DNA of 64,000 nt from Pseudomonadota bacterium. Its GTDB lineage: Bacteria > SZUA-182 > DTGQ01. The notes beneath the pieces are model-generated. The model did no database searches. It saw nothing but the letters and a program-made list of their open reading frames with translations, and was not told the DNA's origin. This document shows, in pieces, positions 19,403 to 30,836 of this stretch. The stretch lies in assembly GCA_030625085.1 (NCBI GenBank), contig DAOURK010000005.1:1-64000 (forward strand). The letters run 5' to 3'. The translations under genes were made by a program, and so were the position numbers. The stretch's first letter is position 1. Each line of letters opens with the position of its first letter.

Positions 19403-19902
19403 TCAGCATTATCCTTTTTATGAATGCAAAACATATCAATAATCAATATGCCTACTCCTATACAAATTACTGTATCAGCCACATTAAAAGCCGGCCAATA
19501 GTATTGATACCAATGAAAATACAAAAAATCAACCACTACGCCCATCCGCAGCCGATCGATAAAGTTACCTACTGCCCCTCCTAAAATAAAAAGAAGTCCT
19601 AAATGAAACCATGTGCTTCCTTCTGTTTTTAAATAAAAGACAGTAATAAAAATAATGGCCACTACAGAAACAATGATGAAAAACGGCGTTCGGAATCGGG
19701 AACTGGTTTCAGCTAAAAATCCGAAGGCTGCCCCTCTATTTTCCACATAGGTTAAATTAAAAAAATTGGGGATAATAACCAAAGAGTGGACTTTAGCCAA
19801 AAAAATTTGGGCTAAATATTTGGTGCTAAGATCCAAGGCCAAAATAGCAGATAATATTACTATTACTATTTTGGGCGACTTCATATTCGGTAATTTCATC
19901 AT
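19378..19902 (-). CDS. lspA: Signal peptidase II (lipoprotein signal peptidase)
   Basis: LDLSTKYLAQ, NLTYVENRGAAFG, GGAVGNFIDRL, VVDFLYF, FNVADTVICIG. Confidence 0.95.
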   Translation of the reverse strand: MMKLPNMKSPKIVIVILSAILALDLSTKYLAQIFLAKVHSLVIIPNFFNLTYVENRGAAFGFLAETSSRFRTPFFIIVSVVAIIFITVFYLKTEGSTWFHLGLLFILGGAVGNFIDRLRMGVVVDFLYFHWYQYYWPAFNVADTVICIGVGILIIDMFCIHKKDNADCTPYSLK

Positions 19903-19974
19903 TATTTATATTAATTATTTATAGATATCTGCTCAGTACCTATGGCCGATTTACAAATCAGGAATTTCTATTTT

Positions 19975-20029
19975 AACTCACAAAGACATAAAAAACATCC
20001 CTTTGTGCCCTTTGTGTCTTTGTGGTTTA
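19975..20029. repeat. Short inverted repeat of the CTTTGTGTCTTTGTGGTTTA type
   Basis: ctcacaaagacataaa ... tttgtgtctttgtggttta; related half-copy at 51811..51845. Confidence 0.5.
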
Positions 20030-20078
20030 ATATGGGGGCTTGAATATTATATTTATATCCTTTGCATGGTGAAGATCA

Positions 20079-22895
20079 TTATTTTTCAGCATCAATATTT
20101 TGTACCAATGAAATGCAGGTTTCGCATAACGTCGGGTGCTCGGAAACACGGCCAACAGAAAGATCATATTTCCAGCACCGGCCACATTTTTCACCTTCTG
20201 CGTGAGTAACTTTCACAAAGAGCCCATCGAAAAGCTCACTTTGTGTATACCCATTTGCTGGAGCAGTAGTGTTAACTGTAAGATCAACAGATGAAACAAT
20301 AAAAATGCATCGTAAAAGCTTCTCATATTCCTTTAAAAAATCATATAATCTGGAGTCTGTTAGGAACAGCTCCACGCATGCGTCCAAGGGATGCCCGATA
20401 ATTTTGTCTCCTCTGGCAGACTCAAGGACTTTAGAGACTTCCGAGCGAACCTGTAAAAGGGTCTCCCATTTTTTAGCCAATTCTTCATCCATATAAGCCT
20501 CCCGAGAGGTCGGGAATGAGGCCAGATGAACACTTTCCGGAAAATTTTCCAATCCGGGCAAATATTTCCATATCTCTTCAGCCGTAAAGCATAACACAGG
20601 CGCCATTAATCTTACCAGTCCCAGGATAATTTCATACATAGCTGTTTGCCCTGATCGACGAGAGAGAGAATCTTTCCCCTGAGTATACATTCGATCTTTA
20701 GAGGCATCCAAGTAGAATGAGCTGAGGTCCATAGTACAAAAATTGTATAAAGAGTGAAAAATAACATGAAATTCATAGGTTTCATAAGCCTTGCGGACTC
20801 TAGCAATCAATTTTTGAAATCTGTGCAAAATCCATCTATCCATCTCTTCCATACGCACATAAAGGATTCTATCTGTTTTTGGATTAAAATCTTGCAAGTT
20901 GCCTAAAAGGTATCGACAGGTGTTTCTAATGCGTCGATAAGCCTCTGATAGGCGGCTTAAAATATCTTCCGAGATTCGAATATCCTCTTTATAATCCTCA
21001 GAACAGGTCCAAAGTCGCAAAATCTCAGCGCCGAGTTTTTTAATCACTTCTTGAGGAGCAATGACATTTCCGGCTGATTTGGACATCTTTTTCCCTCCCC
21101 CATCCACTACGAATCCATGGGTCAGGACCGATCGATAGGGAGGTTCACCCCGCGTACCCACTGAGACTAATAAAGAACTGTGAAACCAACCACGGTGCTG
21201 ATCACTTCCTTCTAAATAAAGATCCGCCGGGTAATTAAGATCCGATCTTGCTTCAAGCACAGCAGCAAAACTGACTCCTGAATCAAACCATACATCCAGG
21301 ATATTCATATCCTTGGTAAATTCAGATCCTCCGCATTTGGGGCAGGTAAAGCCCTTGGGCAATAATTCTCCTGCCTCTTTTTGAAACCAGATGTCAATAC
21401 CTTCTTCGGCCACCATGTCAGCAATATGGTCGATAACATGATCCTCCAAAATGGTATATTGACAGCTTTTGCAATAAAAAACAGTAATAGGTACTCCCCA
21501 TGATCTTTGGCGGGAAATGCACCAGTCAGGCCGACTCTCAATCATATTGGTGATCCGATTCTCACCCCAGGATGGAATCCACTGAACATTTTTGATCTGC
21601 TTCAGGGCCTTGGTGCGAAGATTGTTTTCTTCCATAGAAATAAACCATTGCTCAGTAGCCCTGAAAATAACCGGTCTCTTACAACGCCAGCAGTGAGGAT
21701 ATGAATGAACAATTGTCTCTTGAAATACCAGCCGTCCCTTATCTTGGATGAGTTGAATGATGTCCGAATTAGCCTCAAAAACATACCTTCCGGCAAAGTG
21801 TTGCACTTCCTGGGTAAATTCTCCTGCATTGTTTACAGGTGCATAAGTATCAAGCCCATGTTTCAGACCTGTTTCATAATCTTCCTGTCCGTGTCCGGGG
21901 GCAATATGAACACATCCTGTTCCCTGATCAAGGGTCACATAGATAGCCGGAATAACCGGTGATTTTCTTTCATAAAAAGGATGTTGGCAAACGATCCCCA
22001 GCATATCTTTACCGGAAAAGGTTTTAAGGATTTGGTAGTCGGAGATATTGGCCATTTTCATGGTACTCTCTATCAATTCTTTGGCCAAGAACCAAATTTC
22101 TCCATTAACCTGGCAAGCACCATATTCAAAATCCGGATGCACGGCAATAGCCAGATTAGCAGGGATGGTCCACGGGGTGGTCGTCCAAATGAGCACAAAA
22201 CATGGCGCATCTGTAGACAAATCCGAAAACTTATCCTGCAGACCTTCAGTAACGGGAAATTTTATACATATAGAAGGGGATGAATGATCTTGATATTCCA
22301 CTTCAGCTTCGGCCAGGGCTGTTTGACAAGATGAACACCAATACACAGGTTTTAGTCCTTTATAGACGCCTTTGTTTTTAATAAATTTGCCGAACTCTCT
22401 AATAATGGTAGATTCGTATCCATGGCTCATAGTCAGGTATGGATTTTCCCAGTCTCCAAAAATGCCCAAACGTTGAAACTCCTCTTTCTGGATCTTGATA
22501 AATTTTTGAGCATATTCACGGCAAAGCTTACGAATATCATATTTACTCATTTGTTTCTTCTTGCTGCCCAAATTTTTAACAACCTGATGTTCAATAGGTA
22601 AACCATGACAATCCCAACCGGGAACATAGTTAGTCTGAAATCCGGCCATGCTCTTGGATCGTATAATAATATCCTTCAACATTTTGTTAAAGGCTGTCCC
22701 CAGGTGTATGTGCCCATTGGCATAAGGTGGGCCATCATGTAAGATAAAAGGAACCAGATCAGTCTGTTTCATTTTCAATTTTTCAAAAATATGCCCTTCT
22801 CTCCAGGATTTAAGTATTTCCAATTCCTTCTGGGAAAGATTCGCTTTCATTGGAAACTTCGTTTTGGGCAAATTAAGAGTAAGGCTGTAATCCAT
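20079..22895 (-). CDS. ileS: Isoleucyl-tRNA synthetase
   Basis: HDGPPYANGHIHLGTAFNK, WDCHGLPIEHQV, KMSKSAGNVIAP, C-terminal CGRCW..CETC zinc finger. Confidence 0.97.
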   Translation of the reverse strand: MDYSLTLNLPKTKFPMKANLSQKELEILKSWREGHIFEKLKMKQTDLVPFILHDGPPYANGHIHLGTAFNKMLKDIIIRSKSMAGFQTNYVPGWDCHGLPIEHQVVKNLGSKKKQMSKYDIRKLCREYAQKFIKIQKEEFQRLGIFGDWENPYLTMSHGYESTIIREFGKFIKNKGVYKGLKPVYWCSSCQTALAEAEVEYQDHSSPSICIKFPVTEGLQDKFSDLSTDAPCFVLIWTTTPWTIPANLAIAVHPDFEYGACQVNGEIWFLAKELIESTMKMANISDYQILKTFSGKDMLGIVCQHPFYERKSPVIPAIYVTLDQGTGCVHIAPGHGQEDYETGLKHGLDTYAPVNNAGEFTQEVQHFAGRYVFEANSDIIQLIQDKGRLVFQETIVHSYPHCWRCKRPVIFRATEQWFISMEENNLRTKALKQIKNVQWIPSWGENRITNMIESRPDWCISRQRSWGVPITVFYCKSCQYTILEDHVIDHIADMVAEEGIDIWFQKEAGELLPKGFTCPKCGGSEFTKDMNILDVWFDSGVSFAAVLEARSDLNYPADLYLEGSDQHRGWFHSSLLVSVGTRGEPPYRSVLTHGFVVDGGGKKMSKSAGNVIAPQEVIKKLGAEILRLWTCSEDYKEDIRISEDILSRLSEAYRRIRNTCRYLLGNLQDFNPKTDRILYVRMEEMDRWILHRFQKLIARVRKAYETYEFHVIFHSLYNFCTMDLSSFYLDASKDRMYTQGKDSLSRRSGQTAMYEIILGLVRLMAPVLCFTAEEIWKYLPGLENFPESVHLASFPTSREAYMDEELAKKWETLLQVRSEVSKVLESARGDKIIGHPLDACVELFLTDSRLYDFLKEYEKLLRCIFIVSSVDLTVNTTAPANGYTQSELFDGLFVKVTHAEGEKCGRCWKYDLSVGRVSEHPTLCETCISLVQNIDAEK

Positions 22896-22990
22896 TTTCT
22901 CGTCTCCTAACTATATCATTTTAAAACTTCTCTCTATAAATCTATATAAATGAGCAAGATATCATTTAATCAGGAGGATGTCAATCTATC

Positions 22991-23020
22991 GGAGATGTCA
23001 CTTTAGGAGATGTCATTTTA
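22991..23020. repeat. Two-copy 15-bp tandem repeat
   Basis: ggagatgtcacttta ggagatgtcatttta. Confidence 0.55.
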
Positions 23021-23505
23021 GGGTCAATTCACTCATTTTAACAATCTTTGAAAAACAGGGCTTTCAATTTTTTGCCTTTTTTTCATAATCTTGATAGGTT
23101 AAAAAATCCACGGTTAAAATAAGGAGAAGGTTTAAATCAAAAAAAGATTTGACCAAATAAAATAATGATTCTAGTATTATGAATTTCATTTCATATTTGG
23201 GCAAAGGTTTTCATAATAAGGTTAATCTATACCAATCGAATACCAAAGAAGCGCATAACGAATACATAAAACACGAATCAAAAATTTATAATTTTTATCC
23301 GGCAACCTGATTCCAGTTGATTTTATACATCTTTCAACAGGTTAAAATAACATTGCTTTTGAACATTATATATTATTGATAAGGTAGAAAAAGGAGCACT
23401 GTGGCATCAATATTGCAAAAAATAGAAAAGATATCATAAAATTTAAGCAATGAAAGTCCTACCTGAAATCGAGAAAGTGTACGAATAAATAAGGAGCTTT
23501 TTTCT

Positions 23506-26163
23506 ATGTATTTACGAAAACGATCTATAATCCAACTATATTATATACTTATCCCAATATTTTTCTTGATTTTTATGGTGCAAACACCGAGTTCCTTTGC
23601 ACAGACAGAAACATTGATTACGGGGCGAGTAGTAAAATATTCCAACCCAAATGAGGGTATCCCCAATATAGAAATTACAGCTCGTAAAGCTCAAACCGGC
23701 GAACCTACTAATGCCGCCAAAACCGATGCTAATGGTTATTATACAGTACAAGTAGACGCTCTTCTTACATCAACAAATGCTGAGGCAGATTTTTACGTTT
23801 GCGCTTATGATCCAAATAATATATACGTTCATGAATGCTATGATGGGTATTATTACGGAGCAATAGTAGCATTCGGCGAAGAGGAATTAGGGGAAGAGGT
23901 TACCCTCATTCACGTTAAGCTTAACCATGAATACCCAGATAAAGATTTTCAATTACAGAAAGGAGGAGGAAATATTTTAGCCACCTTAAATATACCTGAT
24001 GACCGAGGATATAAACTGTGTCTCGAGGGTGAAATCAATTTTAATAAAAAGGAAATGCATAAGGATTTTGTAATAGATCCAAATGATATACCCGGCCCTT
24101 TAAATATTAATAATGAACTATCCCCATTTCATATCCCTTTACCCAGAGCAAATTATTCAGCAAAAATAGAGAACATTAATTTGTCTATCTATCATAGAGA
24201 AATTTCCCTCCAAACAACTTATTATTATCAACTTAATAATTATAATTACCTTTTAAGTCAATATTGGGACCAAAAATATTCCATGGAGAATGCCGACCAA
24301 ATTAATGTATCATTCGGCCAAACTGAATCCATTACTTTTTCTTCTCTTCCTGAAGCGGGTATGCTTTATGGCATTATTAAAGGTCCGAATATGAATGAAA
24401 AAATATCTAAGTCATATACATACAGTGAGGTCCAAGGTGGTAAATCCTTTGTGTCCTATTATGGAGCGACAGATCCAGATACCAGTCAATGGACTGAGAT
24501 TATTAATATTGGGCATTGTCTCACCAACACAGCAATAGAAAATATTTATCTAAAAATTCTCCCTCAAAATGGTCAGCAGGTAATTGAGACTCTTATCCCA
24601 AGTAAAATATTGCACGACCCCAATTCTGCTTATCACATTGCCGCCAGTGAAGAATATGAATTCGGTTATGGAGGATATGCCTTTAAATTTTTAGAGCCTT
24701 CGGGCGGTTATAAAATTCAACTTTTGCGTCGAGTAGGAGACACGGATATCCTAAATATTTATTATAAAGACGCAACTTCAGTGACTCATGATCCTAATCA
24801 AGCCGGAATAATCAGCCTTAATTCAGAAGAAAAAGTCAAAATTGACATTAAAGTGCCGGCAAAAACAAACATTTATGGAGCTGTCGTTGATCCGAATAAT
24901 AGGCTAATTTGCGCCACCGTTACTCTGATGACCAATCCTTCCGAAGGAGTAAGCAAGAAAATCAGCGAAATCTTTTTTGACCCTAATTACCGTCAATACG
25001 ATACAAATTTAATACCTTACTACGATTCAAATTTTGCCTTCGAAGAACTTATTCATGGTGATTTTATTGTCCGTATTGAAATGAATGACCCAGAGATTGT
25101 TCAGGAATATAATGTAGAAAGAATTTTTGTAAATAATGTGGAGTTGGGACAAAACAGAAATCTTGGAACTATACAGCTTGTATCTTATGACCCCTGCTTA
25201 GGAAATAAAACGATTCTGGGACGAATCTTCAGTGAGGATAACCAGAATATTGGGATTGAAAACATTTGTGTACGAGTTATAAATATCAATGATCTTTCTC
25301 GCTCGGATCCTTGTCTTGAGGATATAACCGACCCCAATGGAAGGTATAGTATAACTAATCTACCCAATTCCAGCTATATTCTTCACACGGCATATGACCC
25401 GAGTGTTGTTACAGAAGGATATTTTAACGAAATGTATAAAAACGTTATTCTTTTTGGGGGACCTGATGATGAAGATAATGTGTTTTACCCTGAAAAAAAT
25501 AAAATAACCAACATGAAGGCAAATTTAGACCCTGTGGAACTAGATCCAAATATGCCAGCCACGCTGGTAAGGTTTAATGAAGGAGATGATGTTACAAATA
25601 TAAACGTGGGGTTATCAAATCATGTATATCATTTCCCTAAAGGTTTAAATATTTTTTCCTATCCAGGGACTCCGCCTATCAGATACGCCGGCACAAGCAA
25701 AAAAATTATAGAGCCATTTTCTTACACCTCCAACCCTGAAATTATGTCATTTATTACTAATGAAAATAAATGGGAAGTGGCCTATAGAGATCCCAATGGC
25801 GGTCAGATAAAAGGAGACGACTTCCCAATCAAAGCTGGTCAAGGATATGTCTTATATTTATATGAAGACGCATATGCCCAGCTTCCACCATTTACTATTG
25901 TCACTCCCACCTTTGATATGTCTCAAGGCCTCAATTTCATTTCTTTACCGGACAGCTTTGAAAAGGAATATTATTCTAAGAATATGTTATCCGATTTAGG
26001 AGGTGAGGAAGGAAAAGCTTGTAGTATAAATAATTATAATTGTCAGACAGGGAAATGGAAATCCACGACCTGTCTATGGGGATTGCCTGCAGGTGATAAT
26101 TTTAAATTTGAAAGACATCAAGGGTACTCAGTCTATATGAAAAGTCCTAACCTATGGCCGTAA
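23506..26163 (+). CDS. Large secreted protein with carboxypeptidase-regulatory-like modules
   Basis: Signal peptide; GRVVKYSNPNEGIPNIEITA..TDANGYYTV and GRIFSEDNQNIGIENICVRV..TDPNGRYSITNLP modules; C-terminal GLNIFSYP/GLNFISLP modules. Confidence 0.7.
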   Translation: MYLRKRSIIQLYYILIPIFFLIFMVQTPSSFAQTETLITGRVVKYSNPNEGIPNIEITARKAQTGEPTNAAKTDANGYYTVQVDALLTSTNAEADFYVCAYDPNNIYVHECYDGYYYGAIVAFGEEELGEEVTLIHVKLNHEYPDKDFQLQKGGGNILATLNIPDDRGYKLCLEGEINFNKKEMHKDFVIDPNDIPGPLNINNELSPFHIPLPRANYSAKIENINLSIYHREISLQTTYYYQLNNYNYLLSQYWDQKYSMENADQINVSFGQTESITFSSLPEAGMLYGIIKGPNMNEKISKSYTYSEVQGGKSFVSYYGATDPDTSQWTEIINIGHCLTNTAIENIYLKILPQNGQQVIETLIPSKILHDPNSAYHIAASEEYEFGYGGYAFKFLEPSGGYKIQLLRRVGDTDILNIYYKDATSVTHDPNQAGIISLNSEEKVKIDIKVPAKTNIYGAVVDPNNRLICATVTLMTNPSEGVSKKISEIFFDPNYRQYDTNLIPYYDSNFAFEELIHGDFIVRIEMNDPEIVQEYNVERIFVNNVELGQNRNLGTIQLVSYDPCLGNKTILGRIFSEDNQNIGIENICVRVININDLSRSDPCLEDITDPNGRYSITNLPNSSYILHTAYDPSVVTEGYFNEMYKNVILFGGPDDEDNVFYPEKNKITNMKANLDPVELDPNMPATLVRFNEGDDVTNINVGLSNHVYHFPKGLNIFSYPGTPPIRYAGTSKKIIEPFSYTSNPEIMSFITNENKWEVAYRDPNGGQIKGDDFPIKAGQGYVLYLYEDAYAQLPPFTIVTPTFDMSQGLNFISLPDSFEKEYYSKNMLSDLGGEEGKACSINNYNCQTGKWKSTTCLWGLPAGDNFKFERHQGYSVYMKSPNLWP

Positions 26164-26517
26164 GCTACTGAAATAAGTAATATTATATAATTCAACGATC
26201 GTAACCTTATCAAAACTTATTGTTAAACTATTCGATCTGTAATGCTCGCGAAAATTCCTCGTTTAATGAATTAGACATGTAAATAGACCTTTCCCGGTAT
26301 TGATTTTATTAATTAGAGAGTATCTTATTTATTTAAATTAGATCCCTTTTTTATTAAGGATCTATGATTTGCGACAATTAAGATTTACGTTCATTAAAAA
26401 AAATGATCGTTTGGAAAACTGCATAAATGAAATAATAATTCTTGATATCAAAATAAAAACAAAAAAATAAGGGGGAAAATAAACAGCCTTAAAAAAAATG
26501 AAAGGGGTATTGATATA

Positions 26518-28458
26518 ATGTGTAGAAGCTTTTTGAAAGAAAAAAATTTTTTGAGGCGTATATTACTCAAGTATATAATATACATATTAACACTTATACT
26601 TATGATCTTCTTGATTGGTTATAGAGTTTCGGCCGAAACGATCCAATGGCAAAATTTTGAATACTGGGACAGTCCTGAAAATCACGGTTGGGTACCCTCA
26701 AACTATCCATATCCCATTTGGGGACCAGGGGTAGGATATGGAACTATGCGAACTATTATTGATTATACCAAGGGCAGCAGGGTTTTAGAGATATGGAATC
26801 AATCTTCGGTGTTTAATCAATTGAAACGTTTTTATATTAGAAATTCCAGCTCTTCCCTGCAAAAGATTACTGCACCGACCATTTCCTTTGACATTGCCGG
26901 AAGGTTTGGGCTGGAACCATTTGACCGATTTGAATTTCAGGTTTGGCTTACCACCAGAAATGACGAATCGATCGTTTTACGTTATATTCCCATCGGGGAA
27001 AGTTATCAGTTAAATTATTCTTCTTCTTCAATTACCCGCCAGGAAGAAAACAAACCATCCTCCTTAGTATCCGGAGGAGACGCTGAAGCCGGGATACCTC
27101 CGGAATATAACTACACAGTCATCGAACTTGGCCGGCAATATCAGGATGGTACGTGGCACAAGGTGATTCGGGATATGGACAGGGATATTGATTTGGCTGA
27201 TGATGGGGACAGAAATTATTCTGACGGATTTGGGGAAGTTGAAGAAAATGGAACTCTTCATGAAGAAGGCGACTCTAAGATTCGAATGATTGGAATTATG
27301 GGCAATAGATATAAACTAGATGATATATTCTTTCATCAAGACCTAAGCACTTTTACTAATCATCCTCCCAAATTATATAGAATCGGCCCCATATTTGCTC
27401 AAATTTTTAAACCCCTCATTTTAGATATTGAGGCCAGCGATATTGATTATCTAAGGACTAACGATTATCCTGAAGGAAGAGAACCATCTTTACACCCGGA
27501 ACGTCACCAAAAAACTGCTGATACACCCTTACTCTATTTTGAAGCTTATATCGGGGGTAGAGGCAGTCGAGGAAGTTCCGCACCAAATTTAATAACGAGA
27601 GTGGACATGGAAAATAAACCTTGCAGCCTCAATGATGAAGATATTAATCCCTTTGCAGTCCAATTAGTGTATAATCCTCAGGTTTTGGAAAATTTGATAA
27701 TTACGATTTGTGTATATGATGAGAGAGGCCTCAGTGATATGGAGGTTTTCCCCTTAACGACAGTTAATTATCCAATACCAAATTATCCCCCTCAATTGGA
27801 GGAGCTTGAAGATGATGTTTATATTTTAGGTGATGATGATCCTTATTTTAAACAAATCCGCGTCCGTGATTATACTGATGAAGGAAAGACTGCCTATTTC
27901 GCCTATATTGATAAATTGCCTTATTATAGCTATGGTCCCTATCAAGAAGATTTGATTCCCGACCCTACATATCCGGTAATCACATTTACCCCTCAATTTG
28001 AAGGAGTTCACCGCATCACTGTAGTAGCCAGAGACACGCGAGGTTTAACTGCTGTTGATGAGTACACTTTGGTTGTAGCCAATCCTGGTGGATGGTACAA
28101 TCATCCGCCTATTCTGGGAGAAAATATTGACAGCCCTCAATTCACACGTGCCGGACAAATGTTTTCTATCCCTATCGAGTTTTTTGATCCTGATCTTGAG
28201 CCCATTTATTACTCTTGTAATATTGGGACGGTCTCTCATCTTATGGCCGAAGGAATAGAAACCCATACAGGAGGGGTGATCACCGCCTGGGGTGAATCCT
28301 ATGATTCAGGCTCCGGAATGTATCGTGGAGGAGCAGTTTATTTTTTTATGACTCATTTTCCCGGAATTTACCATATTGAAATTACGGCTTATGATGTTCG
28401 TGGAGGGAAAAATTCAGCTCGCTTTATTTTAGACGTGCAGCCGTGGTGGTCATTATAA
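26518..28458 (+). CDS. Large secreted protein with Ig/cadherin-like modules
   Basis: N-terminal hydrophobic signal; repeated NYPPQLEE..GVHRITVVARDTRGLTAVDEYTL and FPGIYHIEITAYDVRGGKNSARF segments. Confidence 0.6.
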   Translation: MCRSFLKEKNFLRRILLKYIIYILTLILMIFLIGYRVSAETIQWQNFEYWDSPENHGWVPSNYPYPIWGPGVGYGTMRTIIDYTKGSRVLEIWNQSSVFNQLKRFYIRNSSSSLQKITAPTISFDIAGRFGLEPFDRFEFQVWLTTRNDESIVLRYIPIGESYQLNYSSSSITRQEENKPSSLVSGGDAEAGIPPEYNYTVIELGRQYQDGTWHKVIRDMDRDIDLADDGDRNYSDGFGEVEENGTLHEEGDSKIRMIGIMGNRYKLDDIFFHQDLSTFTNHPPKLYRIGPIFAQIFKPLILDIEASDIDYLRTNDYPEGREPSLHPERHQKTADTPLLYFEAYIGGRGSRGSSAPNLITRVDMENKPCSLNDEDINPFAVQLVYNPQVLENLIITICVYDERGLSDMEVFPLTTVNYPIPNYPPQLEELEDDVYILGDDDPYFKQIRVRDYTDEGKTAYFAYIDKLPYYSYGPYQEDLIPDPTYPVITFTPQFEGVHRITVVARDTRGLTAVDEYTLVVANPGGWYNHPPILGENIDSPQFTRAGQMFSIPIEFFDPDLEPIYYSCNIGTVSHLMAEGIETHTGGVITAWGESYDSGSGMYRGGAVYFFMTHFPGIYHIEITAYDVRGGKNSARFILDVQPWWSL

Positions 28459-28476
28459 TTTAAAACAGCCAAAGGA

Positions 28477-29244
28477 TTAAAAATTTACTCCATCAACCCT
28501 CATATTTTTTAAAGCTTGGTGTGCCGCCTTCTGTTCGGCTTCTTTTTTACTACGCCCCTCTCCCATGCCATAGGTCTTTTTGTTGATCACCAATTTTACT
28601 TCAAACACTTTTTCATGATCCAACCCATTTTGCCCTGTTACCCGATAAATTGGAGTGCAGCTAAGTTTCCCCTGAGAGTATTCCTGTAAAATGGTTTTAA
28701 AATCAGGGATAAAATTATTTTGATCTGCCTCATCAATATAAGGTTGAAAATTCCTTATAATAAATTTCTTAACGGCCTCAAGGCCCTGATCCAAATAGAT
28801 CCCGGCCAGCAAGGCCTCAAGACTATTGGCCAAGATGGATTTTTTTGATCTTCCGCCGGTATTTTCTTCGCCTTTGCCAAGAAGAAGGTAGTCCCCAAGC
28901 TTATTTTGGCCGGCAATAGAAGCGAGTATATTTTCACTTACTATATGAGCCCTTAATTTTGAAAGCATTCCCTCCGTATGATTGGGGAATTTTCCCATAA
29001 AAAAATCGGTAATTATATAACCGAGAATAGCATCCCCCAGGAATTCCAACCGCTCATTGTCTTCGATCAACAAATTTCTGTCTTTAGATTCATTGGCGTA
29101 AGACTTATGAGTGAGGGATTGATTAAGAAAAAGTATATTTTTAAATTTGCACTTAATGTTTTTTTGTAATACTTCCAGACGATTAGCTCGAAATTCATCA
29201 ATTGGTAAATCATGGATTGGTTTTTTATTTGATTTAGTGAGCAT
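28477..29244 (-). CDS. rnc: Ribonuclease III
   Basis: NERLEFLGDAILGYIITD, LANSLEALLAGIYLD, C-terminal dsRBD. Confidence 0.95.
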   Translation of the reverse strand: MLTKSNKKPIHDLPIDEFRANRLEVLQKNIKCKFKNILFLNQSLTHKSYANESKDRNLLIEDNERLEFLGDAILGYIITDFFMGKFPNHTEGMLSKLRAHIVSENILASIAGQNKLGDYLLLGKGEENTGGRSKKSILANSLEALLAGIYLDQGLEAVKKFIIRNFQPYIDEADQNNFIPDFKTILQEYSQGKLSCTPIYRVTGQNGLDHEKVFEVKLVINKKTYGMGEGRSKKEAEQKAAHQALKNMRVDGVNF

Positions 29245-29279
29245 TACCTTCCTTGTATAAAAAAATTGATAAAAATTGA

Positions 29280-30524
29280 CTAAGGTTCAAATTTTTTAAA
29301 AACCAAAGAAGCATTGGTCCCCCCAAACCCAAATGAATTTGAAAGGGCAACTCTCGTATCCATCTTTTGTGATTGATTCGGAACATAGTTCAAATCACAA
29401 TAAGGGTCCTGAGTTTCATAATTAATAGTTGGGGGAACAATTCCATAAAAAATAGTTAAGGCAGTAGCTACTGCTTCCACACCACCGGCAGCGCCCAAGA
29501 GATGACCGGTCATAGATTTAATTGAACTGATAAGAAGTTTACGAGAGTGAGGGCCAAATAATTTCTTAAGGGCTTCTGTTTCTACTCGATCATTTAATTG
29601 CGTTGATGTTCCATGGGCATTAATATATTGGACTTCAGTGGAATCAACCCCGGCATCCTTTAAGGCAGTTTCTATACACATAAAAGCGCCTTCCCCTTTC
29701 GGGTCCGGTGCGGAAATATGATAAGCATCACAGGACATGCCATAACCTACAATTTCAGCATAAATTTTAGCCCCCCGTTTTAAAGCATGATTCATTTCTT
29801 CCAATAAAATAAGACCGGCGCCTTCCCCCATGACAAATCCATCACGCCCCTTGTCAAAAGGCCTGCTGGCTATGCTCGGCTCATCGTTTCGACAAGAAAG
29901 CGCCCTCATGGCACAGAATCCTCCAACTCCCATAGGAGTTATTACAGCCTCTGTACCACCGGTAATCATTCCATCCGCATCTCCCCGCTGAATAATTTTA
30001 AAGGCGTCGCCGATAGCATTGGTTGAAGTAGCGCAGGCGGTAACAACCGAAGAATTTGGGCCCCTCAATCCATGTCGAATGGCAACCTGGCCGGAGGCCA
30101 AATTGATAATCAACATGGGAATAAAAAATGGTGTGATCTTTTTTGGCCCATTATATTTCAATACCTTTTCATGATATTTTTCAATAGTAGAGAGCCCGCC
30201 AATACCCGCTCCAATTAATGCCCCAAACCGATGGGCTTCTTCTTTGCTAATAGTGAATCCGGCATCTTCCATAACCATAGTCGAGGCAGCAACTGCATAA
30301 TGGATAAAGGGATCCATTTTTTTTATTTCTTTTTTCGGTATGTAATCCTCTACTTGGAAACCTTTAACTTCACCGGCAATTCTACTGGGATAATTTTGGG
30401 CATCAAATCGGGTTATGGGTCCGATTCCCGATTTTCCTGCACAAATAGCCTCCCAAAAGTTTTGGGTCCCAACCCCTACTGGGGTTACTGCCCCCAAGCC
30501 GGTTATAACAACCCGTCTTTTCAA
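29280..30524 (-). CDS. fabF: Beta-ketoacyl-ACP synthase II
   Basis: [61 protein letters not shown]. Confidence 0.97.
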   Translation of the reverse strand: MKRRVVITGLGAVTPVGVGTQNFWEAICAGKSGIGPITRFDAQNYPSRIAGEVKGFQVEDYIPKKEIKKMDPFIHYAVAASTMVMEDAGFTISKEEAHRFGALIGAGIGGLSTIEKYHEKVLKYNGPKKITPFFIPMLIINLASGQVAIRHGLRGPNSSVVTACATSTNAIGDAFKIIQRGDADGMITGGTEAVITPMGVGGFCAMRALSCRNDEPSIASRPFDKGRDGFVMGEGAGLILLEEMNHALKRGAKIYAEIVGYGMSCDAYHISAPDPKGEGAFMCIETALKDAGVDSTEVQYINAHGTSTQLNDRVETEALKKLFGPHSRKLLISSIKSMTGHLLGAAGGVEAVATALTIFYGIVPPTINYETQDPYCDLNYVPNQSQKMDTRVALSNSFGFGGTNASLVFKKFEP

Positions 30525-30537
30525 TTTTCCTCCTAAT

Positions 30538-30792
30538 TTATTTTTCCGAATTTTCTTTAGCTTTTCCCTGAATATAATTAGTTACATCACTTACCGTGAT
30601 AATCTTTTCTGCATCTTCGTCAGGAATTTCAACATCAAACTCCTCTTCTAAAGCCATAACCAACTCAACAGTATCCAAAGAATCCGCTCCTAAATCATTA
30701 ATAAAAGAGGCTTCCGGAGTTACCTCTTTTTGATCTACTCCCAACTGTTCTATGATAATTTCTTTCACCCGATTTTCAATTACTGATGACAT
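30538..30792 (-). CDS. acpP: Acyl carrier protein
   Basis: [35 protein letters not shown]. Confidence 0.97.
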   Translation of the reverse strand: MSSVIENRVKEIIIEQLGVDQKEVTPEASFINDLGADSLDTVELVMALEEEFDVEIPDEDAEKIITVSDVTNYIQGKAKENSEK

Positions 30793-30836
30793 CTTTACAA
30801 AATCCTCCTTATTAAAAACTTTCAGCCATTTTCCCT

